From Theodoxus fluviatilis (taxonomy: Eukaryota; Mollusca; Gastropoda; Cycloneritida; Neritidae): 64,000 bases of DNA. Location of the stretch: positions 1-64,000 of the forward strand of contig JAWQFJ010028822.1 of assembly GCA_034096865.1 (NCBI GenBank), read 5' to 3'. The notes beneath the pieces were generated by a model, which was not told the origin of the DNA, did no database searches, and saw only the letters and a list, made by a program, of their open reading frames with translations. Numbering within the stretch: the first letter of the stretch is position 1; every line of letters begins with the position of its first letter. A program made the position numbers and the translations under genes. Shown one piece after another: positions 53,842-64,000 of the stretch.

Positions 53842-53964
53842 GCGGCTATTCCCAGATTCAATTAAAGTAGGAAGCATCCGATTGGCAGACTGGCTGCAAC
53901 GACTGTGACAGAGCCTCATTTTTCTCTTAATTCATAACAATTGGCATTAATTCACAGTAAACTC

Positions 53965-54178
53965 GCACACACACACACACACACATAAAACACACACATA
54001 CACAAGGCCACTGTTTTTACTGGCAACTCTTGACAAACTGAATGAAAATGCACCCACCAATAAGGCGCACGTGATCAAAATTCTTTCTCCTGTGTTCCGT
54101 TAGGCAGCAACAATTTAGTGGTGGTGGTGGTGGTGGTGGTGGTGGTGGGGGGGGGGGGGGGGGGGGGGGGAGGGATAT
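53965..54178. repeat. (CA)n at 53965-54003 and (GTG)n/poly-G at 54119-54170
   Basis: Simple repeats lying just beyond the donor of exon f (gene sense). Confidence 0.95.
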
Positions 54179-54210
54179 ATACACCAGAAACACACCAATT
54201 AGCCACTCAC

Positions 54211-55174
54211 CTGGCAGATTCAAATTTGCCCATGGAAACTGTGGCCTTGGCCGGCACCTCAGCTGGGGTGGGAGTGGTACCAGGAGAGGATCGGGCAAGG
54301 GGGGTGGAGGTTGGTGAGGGCAAAGCTCGGGGGGTAGCAACTCCCCCTTCAGGAGAAGACTTCTGTGACAAGGATTTCTCAGCAGGGCTGGAGGAGGTGG
54401 TCTCGGGGGACGAGCCTTGTGTCTGAGGGGTGGAGACACTGTTACTGGGGGAGAAAACGCCTACTGGGGGAAGGGGGCTATTTCTGGCACTCCCTTGTGT
54501 CTGAGGGGTGGAGACACTGTCACTGGGGGAGAAAACACCTACTGGGGGAAGGGGGCTATTTCTGGCACTCCCAGAGGCGGAGCCTGGTCTGGAGGCTACT
54601 GCAGAGTCTGGACTGGAGGCTGATGCGGATGCCGAGCCTGGTCCGGAGGCCGAGGCTGAACCTGGCCTTGACACTGATGCAATAGCGGTTGGAGAGGGCA
54701 TGACCTCAGCTGCCACCCTTGGGATGCCAGCAGAACCACCCATCTGATGGTCTGTCTGTGGAGGATTAGGCGTAGAGGCATTTTGAGGCAGAGGTTTCAC
54801 ACTTGCTACAGTCTCAGGGCTTATGAGCTCCCTAGGATTTTCTTGTGACATCTTCCACGGTCGTCCTCTCTGCCTCTTCACCCCAACTTGGATCATTCTT
54901 CCGCGACTTGCCCCTGCACGAGCCAACCCCCTGGGAGTCTTTTTTGAACAAGGTGATGTGGACTTGCGCTTTGCAGATGTGGGTAAGAAGTCTTCATCTT
55001 CATCATCCGAGAAGCTTTCCTCACTGTCTTCACTTTCATCTAACAAACAGTCCCTTTCACTCTCACATGACTGGGACAGTCTGCGAGTTTGAGAGCGAGA
55101 GCGAAGGACTCTTTTTTCTGTGACCTCCAGCCCAATCTCATCACTGCTGGTGCTTAAGTCATGTCTTCTCTTCC
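54211..55174 (-). CDS. AT-hook, acidic, Ser/Pro-rich exon f of large - strand gene
   Basis: The acceptor is CACGTCTTTTCAG (AG ends 55175) and the donor is TCTGCCAG|GTGAGT (54211/54210). The 964-bp exon is open in one frame for about 320 codons. It has an Arg/Ser start, an acidic patch (LLDESEDSEESFSDDEDED), basic KRK and SKK motifs, and KRQRGRPWK, an AT-hook (RGRP core, 54858-54884) expected to bind the minor groove of AT-rich DNA. A long Ser/Pro/Ala region follows with an exact-like 26-residue tandem duplication (NSPLPPVGVFSPS...TPQTQ). It needs one base from the preceding exon, which exon c (phase 0) does not supply, so a small exon between 55175 and 58402 is missing. It leaves AG for exon b. 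Confidence 0.8.
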
Positions 55175-56014
55175 CTGAAAAGACGTGAGGAGCAGAAGAC
55201 CCAGATGATCAAGGAATTCTTCACAGTACTTACAATTTCTTATTATACATGATATATTATATGAATGACATATATCCCTCAATGTATGATCTTCCATGTG
55301 GCTGCAACCCTCCTAACCATCATTCCCGTAATGCCCCTTGCCCCTGAACAAAGGTGTGGGCAAGCTTTCTCGCTTTTGTACTCAATTTCATCATTCTACA
55401 TTTAGCTTCCTGGTGGACCCTCTGCAGTTCCGAGTGCTGACCCACAGTGGTCCCAAGACTGATAAATCACAACATTCAGTACCCAGAGGAAGACGTAAGA
55501 TGAGCAGTAAAAAATCCCCCAGCTAATAATTTGAGTGACGTTTGAACTGTTAGTTTCCATTACAGATCTTCAACATTAAGACAAATTTCCAGCTTTTAAA
55601 TTCTGACAGCAGAACAAACATTGTCCAGATGGCGATTCAGGCATTTCCGTTGCACACACACCCTCTATGGGGGATGAAACATGAAAATAACATGTCTACC
55701 ATGGAAGGAAAAGGAAATTACTCGGGTATACATACATAACTTGAAAACTTAAACAGTCTCAGCAAGCTAGGGAAGGACTTCTTCAAAAGCCAGGTATGGC
55801 AGTATTCATCACACAGAATACATTTGACAGGAAAGAAAAGCGTTACATAGCAGGTTGGAGTTGGTGCGAATACCAAATGAATGCATACATTTCTCTGAAG
55901 CAAGCTCATCCTTTGTGCCTGTGGTTTGGAATTGTAAGTTACAGAGCTTTTTGGTGTCAACTTTCACACAGAGCAACTGCAGATGTAGAAAATACAATCT
56001 TTCTTTCAACCACT
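55175..56014. other. Intron; may hide a small exon
   Basis: A linking exon of 3n+1 length is expected between 55175 and 58402 by phase. I could not pick it out with confidence. Confidence 0.35.
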
Positions 56015-56015
56015 C

Positions 56016-56205
56016 TCACATTGGTGGTGGTGGTGGTGGTGGAGGGGGTGGGTGGGTGGTTGGGTGGGTGGTTGAGTGGTTGGGTGGGTGGGTGAGTGGT
56101 TGGGTAGTTGTGGTTGTGGTGGTGGTGGTGGTGGCGGTGGTGGTGGTGGCGGTGGTGGTGGTGGTGGTGGTGGTGGTGGTGGTGGTGGCGGTGGTGGTGG
56201 CGGAC
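56016..56205. repeat. (GGT)n-type microsatellite
   Basis: GGT/GGTGGGT/GGC repeats, about 190 bp. Confidence 0.96.
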
Positions 56206-56309
56206 AGAAAGAAACTCACTTGATTTTTTATTGAAAGATGAGCTTTCCTTTTTCTCAAACGAATCCTGTAAACAGATTAAAGTTTATGTGTTCATAAGAC
56301 AGGACAAAA

Positions 56310-57060
56310 ATTCAAAGGAGGAGGAAGAGGAAGAAGAAGAGGAAGAGGAGGAAGAGGAAGAGGAGGTGTAAGAAGAGGAGATTGCGGGGGAGGAGACTTG
56401 GTGGAGGAGGAGGAGGAGGAAAGGGAGGAAGTGGAGGAGGAGGGGGTGGAGGAGGAGGAGGAAGGGGAGGAGGGGGAGGAGGGAAGGGGAAGGAAGAGGG
56501 GAGGAGGGGGAGGGGGGGAGGGGGAGGAGGTAAGGGGGGGAGGAGGAGCAGGGGGGAGGAGGAGCAGGGGGGAGGAGGAGCAGCGGGGAGGAGGAGCAGG
56601 GGGGGGGGAGGAGGAGGAGCATGAGGGGGATGAGGAGGAGGTAGGAAGAGGGAGAGGGGTAGGAAAGGGGTGGGTAGGGGTGAAAGAGGAAGGGGGGGGG
56701 GGGGGAGGGGGAGGAGGGTGAGAGGAGGGGAGGAGGGGGAGGAGGGGGAAGGGGAGGATGGGGAGTAGGGGGGAGGAGGAGGGGGAGGAGGAGGAGGAGG
56801 AGGAGGAGGAGGAGAGGAGGAGGAGGAGTAGGAGGGGGAGGAGGAGGAGGGGGAGGAGGAGGGGGGAGGAAGAACAGGGGGCAGGAGGAACAGGGGGGAG
56901 GAGGAGGGGGAGGAGGAGGAGGAGGGGGAGGAGAAGGAGGAAAGGGGAGGAGGGAGGAGTCTGAAAAAAAGGAGGAAGGAAAAAAAGAAAAAAGAAAACA
57001 AAAGAAAAAAGGGACCACCGAAAGAAAAAAGGGAGCCAAGAAATAAAAGGAAGGAAGGAA
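56310..57060. repeat. About 750-bp polypurine (GGA/GGAGGG)n tract
   Basis: Almost no pyrimidines on the + strand from GGAGGAAGAGGAAGAAGAAG to the AAGGAAGGAATAAGC end. It lies in an intron of the - strand gene, where the pre-mRNA would carry a pyrimidine tract. The long ORFs (up to 292 codons of Pro/Ser/Leu on the - strand) are artefacts. Confidence 0.96.
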
Positions 57061-58208
57061 TAAGCAGAGAAAGCAACGAGTAGCAAGAGATTTACTCAAA
57101 GAACCTTTGAAAAGATGGGCAGGCATGATCTTTGCCTTGGACAATACCCTGGGGGCGTACAAGTAGATCTACTCATGGTTGTCTTTAAAGGATGCCCAGC
57201 TTTGTCAGCAGCAAATCCTTAGCAAGTGACAAGTTGATGACACACATCACAAAAAACAGATGGTGGGAGGGGCTACTAAGGGTTCAGCCATCTACACTTT
57301 AGATCAACTACACACATAATTATTATCACATCTGTAAACTAGTCTATAACACATTTCAAACCTACTCAGAGATCGCTACCTGCTGAGAATGAATCCAAGA
57401 TTTATCATAATTTGAGTAACAAATTGGTGTAAACTGAATTCGAAATCAAATATTTGTTTGGCATTTGTAATGTGCTGCTTTCTTTAGCCACTTTCGGAGA
57501 GACAGCCCTTCAGCCACCACTCACCCACACACATGAACAGGCACACACAAATGCGTATACAGTCAAAATACTCAAAATGTGACCAGCCACGACAAAACCA
57601 GTGCTAAGTCATTTTTTGGACAAAATAGGCTTTTAATATTTTTGAATTCTGCATTCATTTCTGTTTGTTTTGATATAAGAATGAACAGTGTGAGTTAATT
57701 AGTATGTGTGTGTATGTGTGTGTGTAGATGTGTGTATGTGCGTGTGTGTGTGTTTTAGGTAGAAGTAAATTACCAAATTTGTTGTTAACACCTGACTAAC
57801 TGGTATGCCTCTTGTTAATAAAACATTCATGAAAACTGCAAACCTTGTGCCCATGTTTAACAATGCTGGTAAACTACGTAGAGTGGGAGATATAGCCCAA
57901 AGGAGAGAGACAATCAACACAAAGTAAATTATCTTAAAGTTTACATGAAGATAACATGAACAAAAAGGAATCTCAGAAAAGCTTATGAGCATACATAGCT
58001 AAGATGTTCCTTCATTTCTCCTGTTACATGTGCAGAAATAATTGCCACCTTCCATTCCAAAGGCAAGAAGAGAACAAAATGCTGCGGTGCCACAAATGGT
58101 ACTGTAATACTAATCTATTATTATACAGACTGTTTCAAACTAACATTTCTCAACTGCATCGATATCTGTGTCTTGGCAAAACAATAGTGAGAACAGATTT
58201 TGAAGAAG
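57061..58208. other. Intronic DNA; (GT)n at 57705-57752
   Basis: Apart from the GT microsatellite no feature was recognised. Confidence 0.45.
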
Positions 58209-58210
58209 CA

Positions 58211-58347
58211 TGATGATGATGGATGGAGTTTTGCGGCCTATCAGACTTTGTAGGCTATGTAAGGCCATTTAGCACGAAAATCACTAGAATCAAGTAAATG
58301 CAAATCAAGTCAAGATGTCCCTATTTATTTGCCTCTTAAGAAGCGCA
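58211..58347 (-). mobile_element. SINE copy, 5'-truncated, with 14-bp duplication
   Basis: ATTTTGAAGAAGCA flanks both sides (58197-58210 and 58348-58361). The copy stops at TTGCCTCTTAAGAAGCGC, i.e. truncated on the side opposite the GGAT run, which fixes the SINE sense strand as -. Confidence 0.88.
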
Positions 58348-58402
58348 TTTTGAAGAAGCACAGAAGTAATTAATTATTTTTTTAATCGTTTTAAAAGCAT
58401 AC

Positions 58403-58696
58403 CGGGGAAAACGGTTTGGATTCCTGGACGGCATTAACAGTTCCCTTGACCCTGAGAATTTCCCCCACATTTCTCATGAAGGCCATGACTTGATCAATCT
58501 CCACTTGGTTGGTTGGGTCCTCTGCCAGACCCTCAATGCACGTCTCCATGTGCTCCTTGAACTCCTGGTGCTCAGCAGAGCTGAATGGGCACAGCCTCTT
58601 TGGGCAGATGTACATGAAGTTCTTCCAGTTCATTGCTCCAACTAACTCGGCTCCGAACAGCAAACGCTTGTGTTCCGACTCCTGGTGCTCACGAAT
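58403..58696 (-). CDS. Zinc-finger exon c of large - strand gene
   Basis: The acceptor is TTTTTGGTTGCAG (AG ends 58697) and the donor is TTTTCCCCG|GTATGC (58403/58402). The 294 bp encode 98 residues in phase 0. It opens with IREHQESEH, the His half of a C2H2 finger whose Cys half is at the end of exon d. It continues with CPKRLCPFSSAEHQEFKEHM ETC, a C-x4-C-x12-H-x3-C motif. By eye it aligns with exon b (SIRRHIETNH...; CHGPECEFSTYSREQYLEHV), so b and d+c are paralogous modules. A DEIDQVMAF-like helical tail follows. No named family recognised. Confidence 0.78.
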
Positions 58697-58840
58697 CTGC
58701 AACCAAAAAGTGTCCAGGGTTTATTTTATACCCAAGTATGAGTTTATGAGCAAGGTGTTTCACATAAGTATTATACCTAGTCACAAGCCCTGGACAAACC
58801 CCAGTGGTGTACCCCCACCCAACTGGCAAGCACCCTGGGG

Positions 58841-58933
<93 letters not shown>

Positions 58934-58965
58934 GGGAGAGAGAAAGAGAGAGCGAGAGAGAGAGG

Positions 58966-58997
<32 letters not shown>

Positions 58998-59259
58998 CGG
59001 AGAGCGAGGACATGAGAGAGAGAGAGAGAGAGAGAGAGGAGATGAGAGGGAGGGAGGGAGGTGGGAGGGTGGGTGGGAGGGAGGATGGAGGGAGGGAGGG
59101 ATGGAGGGAGGGAGGGAGGGAGGGAGAGGGTGAGGGAGGGAGGGAGAGAAAGAGAGAGAGAAAGAGAAAGAGAAAGGGAGGGAGGGAGGGAGGGAGGGAG
59201 GGAGGGAGGGAGGGAGGGAGGGAGGGAGGGAGGGAGGGAGGGAGGGAGGGAGGGAGGGA
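58841..59259. repeat. (GA)n and (GGGA)n polypurine tract
   Basis: GA repeat (58841-59040), then GGGA/GGAGG repeats to 59259, all purine on the + strand. Intronic. Confidence 0.97.
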
Positions 59260-60155
59260 GGTTGGTCTGGCCCAAGCCTCCTGAGAGAGGCATCAGATCC
59301 AAGTCAGACCCAGCAACACCACTCAATCCAGTGCTGCAGTTGCTCCCACCTCTACATCTAGACTGGGCCTGCATCACCACCTCCAATCCCAGACTGACCC
59401 ACACTTCCTGCCATCTTTGAACTCACGAGCTAACTACCACATCAACTTGCAAGACTTCGGGGGTGTAAACCTAGAACTGTCGCAAGGCCAACACTTTGAT
59501 AACATTTCATGTTCAGTAGCTGCTCTGGTCCCCCAAATATACTCCCATTCCAATAAACCACTCTCCCACACGAAACTTCAACAGCTTCCAACAAGAACAG
59601 TTCATAACAGTTGGCCATAGTCACCACTCAACACAGCAGTGGGTCAGATTACTGGCTGTGTAACATTTCTATGTTAACTGTGATATTCGTGTAATCATCA
59701 TGTACAGATTTCTATGCAAAATTAAGTGTTCAAAACTGGGTTTTAACTGTCCATTTAAACATTAGAGCCATTCAGATGAACAGAGAAGACATCCCTGCAA
59801 TAAGGTCATCGTGAATTTTGTCATGAAAAGTTTACCGTCGAACCTCTTGTCCAATGGACAGAGCACTTGCCCACCATTGCTAATGGACAGCAGTGGTGTT
59901 GTTCCAAGCTATACGATCCTGGAGTTGCATTTTGGGGCAAGACACTGACTTGCATTGCCTCATCCCTTACAGGAGTAAAAATGGATACCCCTGAGGGCAG
60001 TGGAAGCACATTTGCAGCAAGATTAGTCCTTGCTGCAGCCTCACCCCCAACACCCCCTATGTGTGGAGATGCTGCTGGCATCCAAGTTTCCCGTCTGCTG
60101 TTGTGTTAGTCATCTGGTGCTAGTGAGGAGTTGATCCGATGTCCCAGAGATCCAA
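59260..60155. other. Intronic, nothing recognised
   Basis: Mixed non-coding sequence. The ORFs at 59821-60109 lack domains. Confidence 0.45.
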
Positions 60156-60350
60156 GATTGGATTGGATTGGATTGATGGAGTTTTATGGCCTATCAGCCT
60201 TTGTAGGCAATATAAGGCCAATAAACATGAAAATCACCAGAACAGTTTAGAGCAAATGCGAATCAAGTCACGGTGTCCCTAGTTATTCGCCTCTTACGCA
60301 TTGCTTAGGGAGACGCGGTGGGTCAATTCTTACCCCAGACCCACAGGGGG
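60156..60350 (-). mobile_element. SINE copy with about 12-bp duplication
   Basis: CCAGAGATCCA occurs just before the tail (60144-60154) and again directly after CACAGGGGGT (60352-60362). The tail here is a short (GGATT)n. The body is complete. Confidence 0.87.
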
Positions 60351-60509
60351 TCCAGAGATCCAGGAGAAGTGTGAAATGCTACCTGTATTGCTCCTTGGTC
60401 ATAATGTTGCGGGTTTTTAAATATAAACAGGGTACGCAATAAATAAATTCCTTATTCTAAATAAGCACAAAGGGGGTGGACTGCAACAACATCTGATTAG
60501 GCCACACAC

Positions 60510-60849
60510 ACAAAATAGTCATGGTTACGGTAACACAATCAACCCATTTCTTTCCTGCAGACAAAACTTTTTCTTATCATGCAAAAAATTTATAAATGAA
60601 TTAATAAATACAAAGATTAAAAAATTTAATTAATAATCAGAGGTAAACAACACACTGTGTGCTGTCAGATCTTCCCTGCTCTATGAGAACTGGAATGCAG
60701 AATTTCTACGTTTAAAAAAAAAAAGCTATTTTCAGTGACAGAAAAGTTTTTTTTTAAATCTGGCCTCTTCTTATTCTAAAAAAATAAGACATTCAGGCCG
60801 ACTTCCCAACTTATCTTCTTTTGCCATGTTACCATTGCCACAACTTTTT
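60510..60849 (+). repeat. GTTGTGG-family element copy 3
   Basis: TCATGGTTACGGTAACACAA opens it. TCTGGCCTCTTCTTATTCTA and CAGGCCGAC are shared with copy 1, and it ends GCCATGTTACCATTGCCACA. It lies 70 bp downstream of exon d. Confidence 0.7.
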
Positions 60850-60922
60850 GTGTGTGTGCAGAACTACAATCTTGTTTTTTTCTTCTGCCCTGCTACAATC
60901 AACAGTGGTGGTGACATCTTGC

Positions 60923-61093
60923 CAGAGTAGGGCTGCTGAGCCGGACTTGACAGTGGATGCACTTGAGGTAGTCAGCTGACTCCTGGGAACTAGAATCCCC
61001 CTCTTCAGCGCCTCCATTGAGTAGGTGGGCCGACATTGGCTTGACGTCCTTGTCCTCCCCTTCTTGTTTCACTGCTTTCTTCTGAGTGCAATC
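60923..61093 (-). CDS. Zinc-finger exon d of large - strand gene, probable GC donor
   Basis: The acceptor is TTTTTGTCAACAG (AG ends 61094), in phase 0 with exon e. It encodes DCTQKKAVKQEGEDKDVKPM, a VKQEG sumoylation-like site, then an acidic linker and YLKCIHCQVRLSSPTL, the Cys half of a finger. If the donor is CTCTG|GCAAGA (60923/60922), a GC-AG intron, the exon is 171 bp, phase 0, and joins exon c to give C-x2-C-x12-H-x4-H, matching exon b exactly in spacing. If it is not spliced there, the ORF continues to a TGA at 60899-60901 after CHHHC and would make an alternative C-terminus. Confidence 0.65.
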
Positions 61094-61333
61094 CTGTTGA
61101 CAAAAATATATATATTTGTAATTTTGAAACACATGCATGCAATCTTTTCCCAACTAACTGACTCTTCACAATGCTTCATCCACAGCCAAATCTAGTACAG
61201 TGTTCTGTTCCACTGAGATACTGTCCTACGATGATTGGGATATCAATTGTCCAACCTACACACTACTCACACACAAGTTTTTACCAAGCACTGCTTTTCT
61301 CCCAGGAGTGTAAGCACTGTATTTCTAAACACA

Positions 61334-61872
61334 AGTCTGCTTGTCTCAAAAAGTCTGCCTGTCTGAAAAAGTCTGCTTGTCTCAAAAAGTCTGCCTGTCT
61401 GAAAAAGTCTGCTTGTCTCAAAAAGTCTGCCTGTCTGAAAAAGTCTGCTTGTCTCAAAAAGTCTGCCTGTCTGAAAAAGTCTGCCTGTCTGAAAAAGTCT
61501 GCCTGTCTCAAAAAGTCTGCTTCTTGTCTCAAAAAGTCTGCTTCTTGTCTCAAAAAGTCTGCTTCTTGTCTCAAAAAGTCTGCTCGTCTCAAAAAGTCTG
61601 CTTCTCGTCTCAAAAAGTCTGCTTCTCGTCTCAAAAAGTCTGCTCCTTGTCTCAAAAAGTCTGCTCGTCTCAAAAAGTCTGCTTCTTGTCTCAAAAAGTC
61701 TGCTCGTCTCAAAACGTCTGCTCGTCTCAAAAAGTCTGCTCGTCTCAAAAAGTCTGCGTCTCAAAACGTCTGCTTGTCTCAAAAAGTCTGCTCGTCTCAA
61801 AAAGTCTGCGTCTCAAAACGTCTGCTTGTCTCAAAAAGTCTGCTCGTCTCAAAAAGTCTGCTCGTCTCAAAA
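61334..61872. repeat. 15-21-bp minisatellite (AAAAAGTCTGCYTGTCTS)n
   Basis: About 30 units built on AAAAAGTCTGC plus TTGTCTC, CTGTCTG, TTCTTGTCTC or TCGTCTC. It is intronic. ORFs on both strands are artefacts. Confidence 0.95.
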
Positions 61873-62805
61873 ACGCCATATGGGAAAGTTCTGCAGGACA
61901 AGCACATGCATGTTTATTGGCTGGCAATGTGCACAGTGGCTGGGGCTGAGAGGGATGAAATGTGAAAAGTTTTGTTTTTCTAAATAACAACATTCTTCTG
62001 GTATGCATCAAATCCCTATTTACATTCACAACCAAATTGTGACATAATTGATATCACACTACTGAAAGTATTCACGTGCCACAGAAATCAAAAGCATGAA
62101 ATGGTATCAGTAAAGTTAACCCTGGATGAAAATAACACAAATATGGCTATTTAAATTTAGTGAGTATTTACTGTAGGTGCCACAAATTGACTTTCACTGA
62201 TGAAAACAAAATAAGAAGTTGATTTTCTCAGTTATTGTATTTTGCTGTCAACCACTACATATGATTCCAACTTTGTACTTCTGCTGTCACATAAAAAGTG
62301 CGCAAGTAGACTTCAAATGTGATCCTAACCTCTGCATAATAGAGATAACATGATTATTCTATATTAAAATAGATGATGTTGTTAACTGCAATTTAGTTTC
62401 AAAATTCATCTAAAATGTACCAATAATCAGAAACATTATACCAATACTATACATTTTTCTTCCGTATGTTTCAAATGGCATAAATCTATTTCTTACCAGT
62501 ATTGAGGCACATTTGTTGAACAAAGTGGCTGTTTTCACAAAATGGCATCATTTTGAAAATATATATTATCCACATCTAGCATCACCTATGTATTCATTTC
62601 CAACATTGCAAAGAAAAGAAAGTTGAGGGGGGGAATTTGAAGCTGGCTTTGAAACATGAAAAGTAATATCTGTCAGTGACATCACTACATTAAAGATCAT
62701 GACATTTTGATAAAATGGCAAACAACTCTGTCACCATATTTACTAGATGGACTGCCTGCATTGCATGTCCATCTACAAGCACCATATTCTCACTTCCCAC
62801 TCACT
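61873..62805. other. Intronic AT-rich DNA
   Basis: Nothing recognised. Confidence 0.5.
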
Positions 62806-62814
62806 GGTCAACAG

Positions 62815-63221
62815 CATTCTGTGAACCCGAGTCAGTAGTGACTCTGGCACAGTTCGCTATGAATGCGTAATAGACTTGACCCTTTGCAATACAGCATTGA
62901 GCCCAAAATAGCTCGTTCTGGAAACTATTTTTTTCACTTTTTATAGAAATCATTCAGATGTCAAAACTTGTTTCCATTTCAACACAAACACTTTATTTTA
63001 TCGAATAGACGCTCGTTTATTTCCTCAGCAAGCGTAATTTAAGAGTTTAGTGCAAACTAGTCTTAAAAGTACTTTAACAGCATATGTCAGGGAGCAGAGT
63101 GCTATCCCACAAGCCTCTCCTGTGACCTCCTTATGAATATTCTGGACAGATTAGTTCCTTCACATGATATGAACTGTGCTAGAGACTATCCGGCAGGTGA
63201 AGACTTTAGTGGACTAGAATG
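62815..63221. mobile_element. MULE-like MITE with perfect 9-bp duplication, copy 2
   Basis: It starts CATTCTGTGAACCCGAG and ends GGACTAGAATG, flanked by GGTCAACAG on both sides (62806-62814, 63222-63230). It is diverged by roughly 15 percent from 5757-6173 by eye. It ends about 50 bp from the donor of exon e. Confidence 0.85.
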
Positions 63222-63271
63222 GGTCAACAGTTCCCTGGAGTTCTGCACGCAACACATAGGCCTACACTCAC

Positions 63272-64000
63272 CTGGTTTGCTGCATCCTTCTCAGTTCCTG
63301 GAGTGCTCTGGATTCCACGACCCGATGCTGCCCGATCTTTGTCTAGCTGCAAGATCTGCTTCATCTTTGCCGCAGTCACAATCTTGTTGGTGATGTCATC
63401 CTTGGTGAGAGGCCCACTGTTCAGCCTGTGAACCAATTTGACATGTTCCTGGGCAAACCTCCACACTGTGGTGAGGAAATCGCAGCGTGGGCAGCCCCAC
63501 ACGAGCCCAGCCTTGCATTGCTTTGGTACGGAGGAGCTCTGGGAAGGCTTGGAATTCCGGGCTGGGGTGTAGTCTTTCACAGGTTGGGAGGAATCTGCCA
63601 GTGTGGAGTTGACGGCAGGTTGAGCTGCAGGTTTTGAACCATCCACAGGAGTAGCCTCCATTGGAGGTTGAGATGCATCTGAAGTTACTTCAGTGTCAGT
63701 CACAATGGCCTCATGGGTAGATTGGCCGTCATTAACTGGCTCTGGGGTGTGAGTCACGCCAACCTCATGGGTAGGCTGGTTCTCATTAACAGGCTTGGAG
63801 GTGAGGGTGATAGTGGCATCGTGGGTAGACCGGTGGTCATTAACAGGCTTGGGGGTGAGGGTGATGGTGGCATCGTGGGTAGACTGGTTGTTATTGACAG
63901 GCTTGGGGTACTGTCCCACGGTCCTCTCTGTAGATGATGGTTTCCTGCTGTCCTTGCCAGCCAGGCTGGAAACATGCTGGGTATTTGTAGACTGAGAGTT
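63272..64000 (-). CDS. Zinc-finger exon e of large - strand gene, 5' end outside window
   Basis: Open on the - strand from the window edge to a consensus donor AAACCAG|GTGAGT (63272/63271), at least 729 bp, ending in phase 0 for exon d. The first part is Ser/Thr-rich and contains about four tandem 18-residue repeats (KPVNDHRSTHDATITLT type, 63730-63905). Then follow a basic linker and GCPRCDFLTTVWRFAQEHVK LVH, a C2H2 finger with C-x2-C-x12-H-x4-H (63425-63495), and a Lys-rich helical region. The protein is presumably nuclear and DNA- or chromatin-binding. The gene name cannot be given. Confidence 0.78.

Noticed and set aside
56284..57162. ORFs of 254-292 codons on the - strand, Pro/Ser/Leu-rich
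   Set aside because: They only translate the polypurine/polypyrimidine repeat; every frame is open because of composition.
61171..61965. 264-codon ORF of KKSACL repeats and its antisense ORFs
   Set aside because: Minisatellite translation open in several frames on both strands; no domain, and it lies inside an intron.

Overview
This is a stretch of a eukaryotic, animal-type genome. It has spliced exons in long introns, CpG-containing and AT-rich non-coding DNA, many micro- and minisatellites, and a dense, nested population of DNA transposons, SINEs and 5'-truncated LINEs. The dispersed TGACCTTGACCTT elements and the SINE with a (GGAT)n flank look molluscan to me, most likely a marine gastropod. 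That is inference from recollection of such repeats, not a database result. No bacterial operons, CRISPR arrays, rRNA or intact tRNA genes are visible.

Layout. 0-9 kb: C/G homopolymer tracts, an orphan CENP-B/pogo-type DNA-binding ORF (1.6-2.1 kb), a THAP-domain fragment (3.6 kb), and a cluster of short inverted-repeat elements (5.0-6.6 kb), one of them a MULE-like element with a perfect 9-bp target duplication. 9.1-11.1 kb: a TGACCTT element split by a piggyBac-type element at TTAA. 11.5-15.8 kb: the best gene on the + strand, a single-exon C2H2 zinc-finger protein of 792 codons with a highly homogenised 84-bp finger array. A 1-bp deletion breaks the array, and decayed fingers follow it. 16.7-26.4 kb: more TGACCTT elements, two inverted-repeat families, LINE remnants, and a minisatellite that seems to have grown inside a LINE RNase H region. 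26.4-32 kb: AT-rich DNA, SINEs and a minisatellite.

32.8-64 kb: six exons on the - strand whose splice signals fit one large nuclear protein with C2H2/C2HC fingers and an AT-hook. Reading phases join 64.0-63.27 -> 61.09-60.92 -> 58.70-58.40 and, separately, 55.17-54.21 -> 47.83-47.52 -> 33.07-32.83. One small exon or an alternative acceptor is missing between the two blocks, and the 5' end lies outside the window. The introns hold SINEs, TGACCTT elements, a deleted piggyBac transposase (42-43.1 kb), a complete 1.6-kb element with 8-bp target duplication and a broken THAP domain (43.8-45.4 kb), a 1.26-kb TA-flanked element, very long polypurine tracts and several minisatellites.

The most interesting points are these. 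(1) The + strand finger array varies between fingers mainly at helix positions -1, 3 and 6, as in rapidly evolving DNA-binding arrays. (2) The phase-consistent reconstruction of the large - strand gene includes a likely GC-AG intron. (3) A THAP/P-like transposon contains its own minisatellite. (4) Inverted-repeat elements carry CACGTG and CCAAT boxes, and TGACCTT elements scatter nuclear-receptor half-sites. (5) The SINE copies show a strong strand bias.
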